Assembly: GCF_934294775.1 (NCBI RefSeq)
Contig: NZ_CAKRAH010000028.1
Coordinates: forward strand, 1 to 30,798
Source of the DNA: an uncultured Dorea sp.
GTDB lineage: Bacteria > Bacillota > Clostridia > Lachnospirales > Lachnospiraceae
Length of the DNA: 30,798 bases
Reading direction: 5' to 3'
The translations under genes and the position numbers were made by a program. The notes beneath the pieces were generated by a model. It was given only the letters and a program-made list of their open reading frames with translations. It made no database searches and was not told the origin of the DNA. Numbering within the stretch: position 1 is the stretch's first letter; each line of letters begins with the position of its first letter. Shown here one piece after another: positions 8,232 to 16,126 of the stretch.

Positions 8232-9446
8232 ATGTTAACATTGGAAAAATTTCAGCAGGCGAGTAAAATCGTAAAAGAAGTAACACTTCCAACCAAACTG
8301 GTGTACAGCGAATATTTAAGCAGACAGACAGGAGCAGATGTTTACCTGAAGCCGGAAAATATGCAGTATACGGGGGCTTATAAAGTACGTGGTGCATATT
8401 ATAAGATCAGCACAATGAGTGAAGAAGACCGTAAAAAAGGTTTGGTAACAGCTTCTGCCGGTAACCATGCACAGGGAGTTGCGTATGCAGCAAAGAAATT
8501 CGGCTGTAAAGCAACCGTTGTTATGCCGACTGTTACACCGCTTATTAAGGTAAACCGTACAAAGAGTTATGGAGCAGATGTAGTTCTGCATGGAGATGTT
8601 TATGATGATGCCTGTGCATATGCCATGAAGCTGGCAGAAGAAGAAGGATATACTTTCGTTCATCCATTTGATGACCTGGACGTTGCAACAGGACAGGGAA
8701 GTATCGCAATGGAGATTTTTGATGAACTTCCGGATGTAGATTATATTCTGGCACCAATTGGCGGAGGCGGATTGATCACAGGTGTCTCTACATTGACGAA
8801 AATGTTGAATCCAGATGTAAAAGTCATTGGTGTGGAACCAGCTGCTGCTGCAAGTATGACAGAAGCATTAAAAGAAAGACATCCGGTAACATTAGGAAGC
8901 GCCAACACAATTGCTGATGGTACAGCCGTAAAACGTGTTGGGGAAAAGATCTTCCCATATGCAGAAAAGAATATCGATGAAGTTGTAACTGTTGCAGACG
9001 ATGATCTGATCGGAGCATTCCTTGATATTGTAGAGAATCATAAAATGATCGTAGAGAACTCAGGACTTCTTACGGTTGCAGCACTCAGACAGCTGGATCT
9101 GAAAGGAAAGAAGGTAGTATCGATCTTAAGCGGTGGTAACATGGATGTGATCACAATGTCATCAATCGTACAACATGGTCTGATCCAGAGAGACAGAATC
9201 TTCTCTGTATCTGTACTTCTGCCGGATAAACCGGGAGAACTGGTTCGTGTTGCTTCTACCATTGCAAAAGTAAACGGTAACGTAATCAAACTGGAGCATA
9301 ACCAGTTTGTAAGCACGAACCGTAATGCTGCAGTGGAACTGCGTATTACACTGGAAGCTTTCGGAACAGAGCATAAGCATGAGATTATGAAAGCGCTGCA
9401 GGATGAAGGATTCAGTCCAAGAGAGGTAAATGCAAAACTTTATTAA
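8232..9446 (+). CDS. ilvA: Threonine ammonia-lyase (threonine dehydratase)
   Basis: A 404-residue PLP enzyme that deaminates threonine to 2-oxobutanoate, the entry to isoleucine synthesis or to propionate formation. Lys51 in TGAYKVRGAY forms the Schiff base. SAGNHAQG binds substrate and the glycine loop PIGGGGL holds the PLP phosphate. A single ACT-like domain covers about 325-404, matching the medium-length threonine deaminase form rather than the long two-ACT biosynthetic enzyme. It starts 20 bases after ftsY behind a purine-rich site (GAGAGG). A strong hairpin follows it. Whether its main role is biosynthetic or catabolic cannot be told. Confidence 0.93.
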   Translation: MLTLEKFQQASKIVKEVTLPTKLVYSEYLSRQTGADVYLKPENMQYTGAYKVRGAYYKISTMSEEDRKKGLVTASAGNHAQGVAYAAKKFGCKATVVMPTVTPLIKVNRTKSYGADVVLHGDVYDDACAYAMKLAEEEGYTFVHPFDDLDVATGQGSIAMEIFDELPDVDYILAPIGGGGLITGVSTLTKMLNPDVKVIGVEPAAAASMTEALKERHPVTLGSANTIADGTAVKRVGEKIFPYAEKNIDEVVTVADDDLIGAFLDIVENHKMIVENSGLLTVAALRQLDLKGKKVVSILSGGNMDVITMSSIVQHGLIQRDRIFSVSVLLPDKPGELVRVASTIAKVNGNVIKLEHNQFVSTNRNAAVELRITLEAFGTEHKHEIMKALQDEGFSPREVNAKLY

Positions 9447-9540
9447 AAAGTTTATCTATAGAACAGCCATTGGCAGTTGCCTGGAATGTGACGATTTAAA
9501 AAAGTAATAAATAAAGATAACATTTCGCTGTTACGATAGA

Positions 9541-9599
9541 ATTGCGAGTATGATATTTCCGCATGATATACGGAAAATATCATACTCGTAATTTTTTTT
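9541..9599 (+). terminator. Strong intrinsic terminator after ilvA
   Basis: A stem of about 20 bp: 9541-9561 pairs with 9571-9592 (GAGTATGATATTTCCG arm, one bulged A, one G-U pair) around a nine-base loop, followed by a run of eight T. It separates ilvA from the citrate-synthase-like gene. Confidence 0.9.
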
Positions 9600-9620
9600 G
9601 AATAAATATACAAGATGGTA

Positions 9621-9649
9621 TTGACAACACATGTATCATTGTATACAAT
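9621..9649 (+). promoter_or_regulatory. Promoter for the citrate synthase / GntR locus
   Basis: Consensus TTGACA (9621-9626), a 17-base spacer and TACAAT (9644-9649), 59 bases before the start codon. The spacer and -10 lie inside a long palindrome, so this promoter should be repressible. Confidence 0.85.
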
Positions 9650-9658
9650 TATACATGT
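9629..9658 (+). promoter_or_regulatory. 30-bp palindromic operator, probably for the GntR protein
   Basis: A palindrome centred between 9643 and 9644 with 14 of 15 base pairs matching; only 9637/9650 mismatches. The core ATTGTATACAAT is perfect and resembles the TTGTATACAA core of known GntR-family operators such as that of the Bacillus gluconate operon. It covers the promoter spacer and -10, so a bound protein would block RNA polymerase. The GntR/FadR-type gene at 11114, second in the same locus, is the likely ligand-responsive regulator (inference). Confidence 0.75.
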
Positions 9659-9707
9659 TGAGTTTAGTACTTTACTATAGAAAACTATTTAGAAAGCAGG
9701 CGATGAA

Positions 9708-11099
9708 ATGGAAAACAGAAAAGTATACCTGAATGAACATACAAACTTATTGCAACTCGAAGAGCATATGTATCCATTGGTGGATGTGCAGACACCGAAT
9801 GTATTCCGGAATCTGTTCCATTATGACGAGATTCCAAAGATCGCATTCAATGACAGAATCGTTCCACATTGTATGCCGGATGAGATATGGATTACAGATA
9901 CGACATTCAGAGATGGACAGCAGTCCCGTGCTCCATATAGTACAGATCAGATTGTAACGTTATATGACTATTTCCATCGTCTGGGTGGTCCGAAAGGAAA
10001 AGTAAGACAGTGTGAGTTCTTCCTTTACAGCAAAAAGGACAGAGATGCCGTATACAAATGTATGGAAAGAGATTACAAATTCCCAGAGATAACAAGCTGG
10101 ATCCGTGCAAGTAAAAAAGATTTCGAACTGGTAAAAGAAATCGGTATGAAAGAAACCGGTATTTTAGTAAGTTGTTCGGACTACCACATTTTCTATAAAT
10201 TAAAGATGACCAGACGTGAGGCAATGGAACATTATCTGTCTGTTGTCAGAGAATGTCTGGAGACAGGCATCAGCCCAAGATGCCATCTGGAAGACATCAC
10301 CCGTTCGGATATCTACGGATTTGTAATTCCGTTCTGTCTGGAACTTATGAAGCTGATGGATGAATATAAGATCCCGGTTAAGATCCGTGTCTGTGATACC
10401 ATGGGATATGGAGTTAACTATCCGGGAGCTGTGATCCCAAGATCTATTCCGGGTATTATCTATGGACTTCGTGTTCATGCAGGTGTTCCAAGTGAACTGA
10501 TCGAGTTCCATGGACATAATGATTTTTACAAAGCGGTCAGCAATTCTTCGACAGCATGGCTGTACGGGGCTTGCGGAGTAAACTGTTCGTTATTTGGAAT
10601 CGGAGAACGAACAGGAAATACACCACTTGAAGCAATGGTATTTGAATATGCACAGCTTCGTGGAACATTAGATGGGATGGATACGACTGTTATTACAGAA
10701 ATGGCAGATTATTACGAAAAGGAAATCGGATATAAAATTCCGTCCAGAACACCATTTGTCGGAAGAAACTTCAATGTGACAAGAGCAGGAATACATGCAG
10801 ATGGTCTTCTTAAAAATGAAGAAATCTACAATGTATTTGATACCGGAAAATTCCTGAACCGTCCACCGCTTGTGGCAATTTCCAACACATCAGGGCTTGC
10901 AGGTATTGCACATTGGATCAATACTTACTTTAAGCTTCCGGATGATAAGAAGGTAGATAAGAATTCAGAGCTTGTAGGAGCAGTAAAAGAATGGGTTGAT
11001 GAACAGTATGAAGAAGGACGTGTAACAGTTCTGACAGATGAAGAGCTGATTAAGGTCATTGATGAAAACAGTAAGAGAATTGGGATAGATTTGATTTAA
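9708..11099 (+). CDS. Putative (Re)-citrate synthase, HMGL/isopropylmalate-synthase family
   Basis: A 463-residue HMGL-like TIM-barrel enzyme. DTTFRDGQQ at 64-72 supplies the metal and catalytic residues and HGHND at 268-272 the metal-binding histidines. It lacks the C-terminal regulatory domain of LeuA. The family includes isopropylmalate, homocitrate and citramalate synthases and the clostridial Re-face-specific citrate synthase first shown in Clostridium kluyveri. Citrate synthase is favoured because NADP-isocitrate dehydrogenase is two genes downstream and no leucine or lysine genes are near. The start at ATG 9708 has AGCAGG at 9695-9700. Automatic annotation would probably say isopropylmalate or homocitrate synthase. 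Confidence 0.78.
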   Translation: MENRKVYLNEHTNLLQLEEHMYPLVDVQTPNVFRNLFHYDEIPKIAFNDRIVPHCMPDEIWITDTTFRDGQQSRAPYSTDQIVTLYDYFHRLGGPKGKVRQCEFFLYSKKDRDAVYKCMERDYKFPEITSWIRASKKDFELVKEIGMKETGILVSCSDYHIFYKLKMTRREAMEHYLSVVRECLETGISPRCHLEDITRSDIYGFVIPFCLELMKLMDEYKIPVKIRVCDTMGYGVNYPGAVIPRSIPGIIYGLRVHAGVPSELIEFHGHNDFYKAVSNSSTAWLYGACGVNCSLFGIGERTGNTPLEAMVFEYAQLRGTLDGMDTTVITEMADYYEKEIGYKIPSRTPFVGRNFNVTRAGIHADGLLKNEEIYNVFDTGKFLNRPPLVAISNTSGLAGIAHWINTYFKLPDDKKVDKNSELVGAVKEWVDEQYEEGRVTVLTDEELIKVIDENSKRIGIDLI

Positions 11100-11113
11100 C
11101 AGAGGTGCTATAA

Positions 11114-11767
11114 ATGGAAGAATATCAGGACAGATCCCTGAGGGGAAGAGTGTTTAGACGATTAAGGGAAGATATTCTGAATGGAGTATACAAAAATCAT
11201 GAGGAATTACGTGAAGTAACGATCGGCGAAGAACTTGGGGTAAGTAGAACTCCGGTCAGAGAAGCGTTAAGGCAATTAGAACTGGAAGGGCTGGTTACAA
11301 TTATTCCGAATAAGGGAGCATATGTAACAGCGATAACCAGAAAAGATGTAAAAGACATTTATAAAATACGTTCACAGCTGGAAGGATTATGTGCGAACTG
11401 GGCGACGAAGTATATTACAGATGCCCAGGTCGAAGAACTCGAAGAGGTTATACTTTTGGCAGAATTTCATTTACATAAAAAAGGCGCAAATCAGATTGAA
11501 CAGATGTCAGAAATGGATGGAAAATTTCATAAGATCCTGTACGAAGCATCCAACAGCAGAATACTGGAACATGTATTGACAGATTTTCACAAATACGTAC
11601 AGCTGGCAAGAACCATGTCGATTGAAGCGCCGGAGCGTGCAGAAAAATCCATCGAGGAACACAGAGGGATTCTGGAAGCAATAAAAGCAAAAGATGCAAA
11701 GAAAGCAGAACAGCTGGCAAATGAACATATTTGGCATGTAATGGAAAATTTACATTTGGAAGAATAA
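11114..11767 (+). CDS. GntR-family (FadR-type, FCD) transcriptional regulator
   Basis: A 217-residue regulator. The N-terminal winged helix (about 1-75) has the recognition-helix segment GVSRTPVREALRQLELEGLV and the wing NKGAYV. The C-terminal FCD ligand domain has the expected metal-site residues: Asp and His in MDGKFHKIL, His in EEHRGILEA and His in NEHIWHVM. FCD proteins often bind carboxylic acids. It starts 14 bases after the citrate-synthase-like gene (site AGAGGTG), so it is in the same transcript and probably binds the palindrome at 9629-9658. Citrate or a related acid is a reasonable guess for its ligand. Confidence 0.9.
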   Translation: MEEYQDRSLRGRVFRRLREDILNGVYKNHEELREVTIGEELGVSRTPVREALRQLELEGLVTIIPNKGAYVTAITRKDVKDIYKIRSQLEGLCANWATKYITDAQVEELEEVILLAEFHLHKKGANQIEQMSEMDGKFHKILYEASNSRILEHVLTDFHKYVQLARTMSIEAPERAEKSIEEHRGILEAIKAKDAKKAEQLANEHIWHVMENLHLEE

Positions 11768-11846
11768 TCGTCAGAAGCAGACGGATAGTCTGGTGAGTAA
11801 TTGGAGAATATTACAGAATTGTATAGATTAGGAAGGAGACTTTACC

Positions 11847-13052
11847 ATGGCAAAAATTAAGATGACAACACCGATTGTAGAGATGGACGGAGATGAGATG
11901 ACAAGAATCCTCTGGAAGATGATCAAAGAGGATCTTCTGGAGCCATATATTGAACTGAATACCGAATATTATGATCTGGGTCTGGAATACAGAAATGAGA
12001 CAAACGATCAGGTAACCATTGATGCAGCAAATGCAACAAAGAAGTATAAAGTAGCAGTAAAATGTGCAACCATCACTCCAAATGCTGCACGTATGACAGA
12101 ATATGATCTGAAAGAAATGTGGAAGAGTCCGAATGGAACAATCCGTGCGATTCTTGATGGAACAGTATTCCGCGCACCGATTGTTGTAAAAGGGATTGAA
12201 CCATGCGTAAAGAACTGGAAAAAGCCAATTACGATCGCAAGACATGCATATGGAGATGTATATAAAAATGCAGAGATGAAAATTCCTGGACCAGGAAAAG
12301 TGGAGCTTGTATATACAGCAGAAGATGGAACTGAGACAAGAGAGCTGGTTCATAACTATGCAGGACCGGGAGTTGCGCAGGGAATGCACAACTTATGTGG
12401 ATCCATTGAAAGTTTTGCAAGAAGCTGCTTTAACTATGCGTTAGATACAAAACAGGATCTGTGGTTTGCAACAAAGGATACCATTTCTAAAAAATACGAT
12501 CATACATTTAAAGATATTTTCCAGGAAATCTTTGACAAAGACTATGCAGATAAGTTTAAAGAAGCCGGAATTACATATTTCTATACATTGATCGATGATG
12601 CGGTTGCACGTGTTATGAAATCAGAAGGTGGATATATCTGGGCATGTAAGAATTATGACGGAGATGTTATGAGTGATATGGTATCTTCTGCATTTGGTTC
12701 ACTTGCCATGATGACATCAGTTCTGGTATCACCGGATGGAAATTATGAATATGAAGCAGCACATGGAACGGTACAGAGACATTATTACAAGCACCTGAAA
12801 GGGGAAGAGACATCTACAAACTCTGTAGCAACGATCTTTGCATGGACTGGAGCACTCAGAAAACGTGGAGAGCTGGATGGAAATGAAGAATTAATGGCGT
12901 TTGCCGATAAGCTTGAAAAAGCAACGATTGATACGATCGAAGAAGGAAAGATGACAAAAGACCTGGCACTGATCACTACACTCGAAAATCCAACAGTACT
13001 TAACAGTGAGGGATTCATTAAAGCAATCGCAGAAAAACTGGAAACTCTTTAA
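11847..13052 (+). CDS. icd: NADP-dependent isocitrate dehydrogenase
   Basis: A 401-residue dimeric-type isocitrate dehydrogenase that converts isocitrate to 2-oxoglutarate and CO2 with NADP+. The N-terminus TPIVEMDGDEMTRI and the segments ATITPNAAR, SPNGTIRAILDGTVFR and EAAHGTVQRHY are typical of the type II (eukaryotic-like) subfamily. AAGGAG at 11833-11838 precedes ATG 11847. It lies 79 bases after the GntR gene; ATTGTATA at 11818-11825 resembles half of the upstream operator but has no second half. Together with the citrate synthase it supplies 2-oxoglutarate for glutamate. No aconitase gene is in the window. Confidence 0.95.
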   Translation: MAKIKMTTPIVEMDGDEMTRILWKMIKEDLLEPYIELNTEYYDLGLEYRNETNDQVTIDAANATKKYKVAVKCATITPNAARMTEYDLKEMWKSPNGTIRAILDGTVFRAPIVVKGIEPCVKNWKKPITIARHAYGDVYKNAEMKIPGPGKVELVYTAEDGTETRELVHNYAGPGVAQGMHNLCGSIESFARSCFNYALDTKQDLWFATKDTISKKYDHTFKDIFQEIFDKDYADKFKEAGITYFYTLIDDAVARVMKSEGGYIWACKNYDGDVMSDMVSSAFGSLAMMTSVLVSPDGNYEYEAAHGTVQRHYYKHLKGEETSTNSVATIFAWTGALRKRGELDGNEELMAFADKLEKATIDTIEEGKMTKDLALITTLENPTVLNSEGFIKAIAEKLETL

Positions 13053-13081
13053 AAATTAAAAAATAAGATATTTAGGTATAT

Positions 13082-13138
13082 AAAAAAGGAGTATTGCTCG
13101 ATAACTGAAAACAGTTATTTTGCAACACTCCCTTTTTG
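13082..13138. terminator. Terminator between convergent icd and ABC-F genes
   Basis: A nested hairpin: ATAACTG (13101-13107) and CAGTTAT (13112-13118) around AAAA, with outer arms AAAAAGGAGT and ACTCCCTTTTT. T-runs occur on both strands, so it can serve icd and the leftward ABC-F gene. Confidence 0.8.
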
Positions 13139-13214
13139 TTAAAAAGTGTGTAAGAGAACTTAAAGGTTACCGCCACAGCTATAAGAAACTACAACAGATA
13201 AAGGATTAGAAAAA

Positions 13215-15143
13215 TTAAACTTCTTCTGCAAGTTCTTCCCATTTTTCGTATAATTCTTCCAGTTCTTCCGCAATGGCAGCTTTTTCTTTTGCAAGTTCCT
13301 GACATTTTACAGAATTGGTAAAGATTTCTTCCTGTACCATCAGAGAATCAATTTCTCCATCACGTTCTTCCAGTTCGCCAATACGTTCTTCTGTCTTTTT
13401 CAGTTCGTTCTGGCGTTTCCTGAGTTTTGCCTGGGCTTCTTTTTGTTCCTGCCAGCTGAGCTTGGATTCAGAGACAGATCTTTCAGAAGTACTGTCCGGA
13501 TCCGGTGAAGCAGAAGTGCCGGCATAGGCTGTGGTAAGTTCTTCTTTTTTCTCCAGATAATAGTCATAATTGCCAATGTAGTTGACAAATGTATGATTGA
13601 CAAGATCCAGAATACGGGTTGCAGTCTGGTTGATAAAATAACGGTCATGTGAAACGTAAAGTACCGTGCCGGTATAATCATTCAGCGCATTTTCCAGAAT
13701 TTCTTTTGATGCAATATCCAGGTGGTTGGTCGGCTCATCGAGGATCAGGAAATTCGCCTCTGAAAGCATCAGCTTTGCAAGAGAAACACGTCCTCGTTCC
13801 CCACCGCTCAAAGAGCTGATCTGTTTGAATACATCGTCTCCTGTGAAAAGGAAGGCAGCAAGTACATTGCGGATCTCTGTATTGGTAAGTGCCGGGTAAT
13901 CATCAGAGATTTCACCAAAAATGGTCTTTTCCATATGAAGTACATGATGTTCCTGGTCGTAGTAACCGATTTTTACATTGGAGCCAAGGGTGTAAGTTCC
14001 GGAGTCGGCTGCAATGACATGGTTCAATATTTTTAAGAGCGTGGTTTTACCGGTCCCGTTATCACCGATCACAGCCACATGCTCGCCACGTTTGATCTCC
14101 AGATTAATATCTGTAAATAATTCCTGCCCTGGAAATGATTTGCATAAGTGCTCGATGGTTAAGACGTCGTTACCGCTGACGCAGGAAGGTTCAAGTTTCA
14201 GATGGATGTCGGTATTGACTTCCATCGGTTTATCGATGGTCTGCATCTTTTCAAGCATTTTTTCACGACTTTCTGCCCGCTTGATTGATTTTTCGCGGTT
14301 GAAAGAACGCAGCTTTTCGATGACAGCTTCCTGATGCTTGATTTCTTGCTGCTGATTCAGGTATTCTTTCAGACGGATATCACGGAGCTGCTGCTTCTTG
14401 GCAGCATAATCGCTGTAATTTCCCATGTAAGTACGAAGAGTGCCAAGCTCGATTTCCAGAACTTTTGTCACAACTTTGTTTAGAAAATAACGGTCATGTG
14501 AGACGATAAGTACGGCTCCCTGATAGTTTAAAAGATAGGTTTCCAGCCATGCGATGGAGTTCAGATCCAGGTGGTTGGTCGGCTCATCCAGAAGCAGAAT
14601 ATCCGGTTTCGTGAGCAGAAGTTTGCCAAGGGAAACACGGGTTTTCTGACCTCCGGAAAGAGTGTCTACGGGTTTTGTAAAATCAGTTTCTGTAAAACCA
14701 AGCCCCTTTAAAACACCGGTGATCTCGCTTTCATATGCATAACCATTTTCGCGCTCGAAAGCCGCAGTAAGGCGGTTATAAGTTTCTAACCGGTCATTTA
14801 AGGCTTCGCCGGATAAGTGCTTTAATTCCATCTCGATCTCACGGATACGCCGTTCCATCGCGATAATATCGGATTTTGCGGTCTTTACTTCTTCGTAAAT
14901 GGTGTTCCCACTCTGCATTTCCTGATGCTGGGCCAGGTAGCCTAAGGTCTTCCCTTTTGTGAGGATGACATTCCCTCCGTCCGGTGCAAGTTCACCGACG
15001 ATCATCTTAAGAAGGGTCGATTTTCCAGCTCCGTTCGGTCCGACGAGAGCGGCTTTTTCATGATCCTCTATATGAAAAGATCCATCATTCACAATGAGAT
15101 GTTCCCCAAAGGATTTCTGGATCCCGTGACATGCTAATATCAT
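13215..15143 (-). CDS. ydiF: ABC-F family ATPase, YdiF-like
   Basis: A 642-residue soluble protein with two ABC cassettes and no membrane segments. Cassette 1 has GPNGAGKST at 35-43 and signature LSGGQK; cassette 2 has GDNGTGKTT and LSGGERGR; both have LLDEPTNHLD or LILDEPTNHLD. The linker between them is the ABC-F interaction motif, and a charged coiled coil fills about 560-640. ABC-F proteins act on the ribosome. Length and position beside rex match Bacillus YdiF. AGGAGG precedes the ATG at 15143. A role in antibiotic resistance cannot be judged from sequence. Confidence 0.92.
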   Translation of the reverse strand: MILACHGIQKSFGEHLIVNDGSFHIEDHEKAALVGPNGAGKSTLLKMIVGELAPDGGNVILTKGKTLGYLAQHQEMQSGNTIYEEVKTAKSDIIAMERRIREIEMELKHLSGEALNDRLETYNRLTAAFERENGYAYESEITGVLKGLGFTETDFTKPVDTLSGGQKTRVSLGKLLLTKPDILLLDEPTNHLDLNSIAWLETYLLNYQGAVLIVSHDRYFLNKVVTKVLEIELGTLRTYMGNYSDYAAKKQQLRDIRLKEYLNQQQEIKHQEAVIEKLRSFNREKSIKRAESREKMLEKMQTIDKPMEVNTDIHLKLEPSCVSGNDVLTIEHLCKSFPGQELFTDINLEIKRGEHVAVIGDNGTGKTTLLKILNHVIAADSGTYTLGSNVKIGYYDQEHHVLHMEKTIFGEISDDYPALTNTEIRNVLAAFLFTGDDVFKQISSLSGGERGRVSLAKLMLSEANFLILDEPTNHLDIASKEILENALNDYTGTVLYVSHDRYFINQTATRILDLVNHTFVNYIGNYDYYLEKKEELTTAYAGTSASPDPDSTSERSVSESKLSWQEQKEAQAKLRKRQNELKKTEERIGELEERDGEIDSLMVQEEIFTNSVKCQELAKEKAAIAEELEELYEKWEELAEEV

Positions 15144-15212
15144 AAATTTCCTCCTAAATATGGATACATTATTCTGTCTGTATTCCTAAAATGCATTTGC
15201 ATATGCTACTTT

Positions 15213-15240
15213 ATTATAACGGAAATTGTATAAAATTCAA
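15213..15240 (-). promoter_or_regulatory. Promoter for the ABC-F gene
   Basis: On the minus strand TTGAAT (15240-15235), a 16-base spacer and TATAAT (15218-15213). The -35 lies within the candidate Rex box at 15226-15243. Confidence 0.6.
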
Positions 15241-15243
15241 CAA
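15226..15243. promoter_or_regulatory. Candidate Rex operator
   Basis: The 18-base TTGTATAAAATTCAACAA matches 11 of 14 fixed positions of the clostridial Rex consensus TTGTTAA-N4-TTAACAA. It lies just upstream of the rex promoter's -35 and overlaps the -35 of the divergent ABC-F promoter. Autoregulation by Rex is known in related bacteria; binding here is inferred. Confidence 0.45.
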
Positions 15244-15247
15244 TAGT

Positions 15248-15276
15248 TTGACAATAATCTTTCAATTTTATATAAT
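15248..15276 (+). promoter_or_regulatory. Consensus promoter for rex
   Basis: Perfect TTGACA (15248-15253), a 17-base spacer and perfect TATAAT (15271-15276). The transcript start should fall near 15283, leaving a leader of about 25 bases. Confidence 0.85.
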
Positions 15277-15308
15277 TATCCTAGACTAAGATTGGAAGGG
15301 TGAATATA

Positions 15309-15950
15309 TTGGAAGAAAGAGAGATTTCTCGTGCTGTCATCAGAAGACTGCCGAGGTATTACAGATATTTGGGTGAACTGTTGGAAAATGGTGTAGAACG
15401 TATCTCTTCGAATGATCTGAGCAAGCGCATGAAAGTAACAGCATCTCAGATCCGTCAGGATCTTAATAACTTCGGAGGATTCGGACAACAGGGATATGGT
15501 TATAATGTAAAGTATTTATATACGGAGATTGGAAAGATATTAGGTTTGGAAGAAGATCATAATATTATTATTATCGGTGCCGGAAATCTTGGGCAGGCAC
15601 TGGCAAATTATGCAGCTTTTGAAAACCGTGGTTTTATCCTGAAAGGGATTTTTGATGTCAATCCAAGACTTCAGGGCGTATCGATCCGTGGTGTGCCGAT
15701 CCGTATGATGGATGATCTGAAGACATTTGTACAGAACAATGATATAGATATTGCTGTTCTTACAATTCCGAAGGAAAAAGCAATTGAAGTAGCAAACATG
15801 CTGGTGGAAAACGGTGTGCGGGCTATCTGGAATTTTGCACATACAGATCTGAACCTTCCAGATAATGTTGTGGTTGAAAATGTGCATTTATCAGAGAGTC
15901 TGATGCAGCTGTCTTATAATATCAGCCGCTACAAAGAAGATCATAAATAA
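15309..15950 (+). CDS. rex: Redox-sensing transcriptional repressor Rex
   Basis: A 213-residue repressor that senses the NADH/NAD+ ratio and controls fermentation and respiration genes. The winged helix (about 1-80) has VTASQIRQDLNNFG, the Rex recognition helix, and GFGQQGYGYNV. The Rossmann domain starts at GAGNLGQAL (90-98), and the C-terminal helix is swapped in the dimer. The start is probably TTG 15309, 8 bases after GGAAGGG (15294-15300). A GTG at 15300 in the same frame would add three residues, but the ribosome site would then overlap its own start. It is transcribed alone, divergent from the ABC-F gene. Confidence 0.93.
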   Translation: MEEREISRAVIRRLPRYYRYLGELLENGVERISSNDLSKRMKVTASQIRQDLNNFGGFGQQGYGYNVKYLYTEIGKILGLEEDHNIIIIGAGNLGQALANYAAFENRGFILKGIFDVNPRLQGVSIRGVPIRMMDDLKTFVQNNDIDIAVLTIPKEKAIEVANMLVENGVRAIWNFAHTDLNLPDNVVVENVHLSESLMQLSYNISRYKEDHK

Positions 15951-15962
15951 AAACATAAAAAT

Positions 15963-16010
15963 GACGTGTAAGAGTAATCTGTAAGACGGATATACTTTTA
16001 CACGTCCTTT
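15963..16010 (+). terminator. Intrinsic terminator after rex
   Basis: GACGTGTAAGAGTA (15963-15976) pairs over 14 positions with TACTTTTACACGTC, and an inner ATCTGT/ACGGAT stem extends it with one bulge. CTTTTG follows. Confidence 0.85.
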
Positions 16011-16024
16011 TGTCAACTTGTGTT

Positions 16025-16055
16025 CTACAGAAGCCGCCAGTGGCGGCTTCTGTAG
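16025..16055. repeat. Perfect 15-bp inverted repeat upstream of nnr
   Basis: Arms CTACAGAAGCCGCCA (16025-16039) and its exact complement (16041-16055) flank one G. It is GC-rich in an AT-rich gap, has no T-run on either side, and lies 72 bases before the nnr start. It may be an operator, an RNA hairpin in the leader, or a short mobile or dispersed repeat. Confidence 0.75.
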
Positions 16056-16126
16056 ATTACCAAAGTACCTTTATCAAAATTATCAGGATTCAGGTTGCGT
16101 AAATATGTCAGTTGGGAGATGATGAT

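Noticed and set aside
9507..9540. Short hairpin TAACA/TGTTA before the ilvA terminator
   Set aside because: Only five base pairs; no conserved leader, T-box or riboswitch features are visible in 9447-9540.
9708..11099. Calling the gene leuA or nifV
   Set aside because: No LeuA regulatory domain, no leucine, lysine or nitrogen-fixation genes nearby, and isocitrate dehydrogenase in the same locus.
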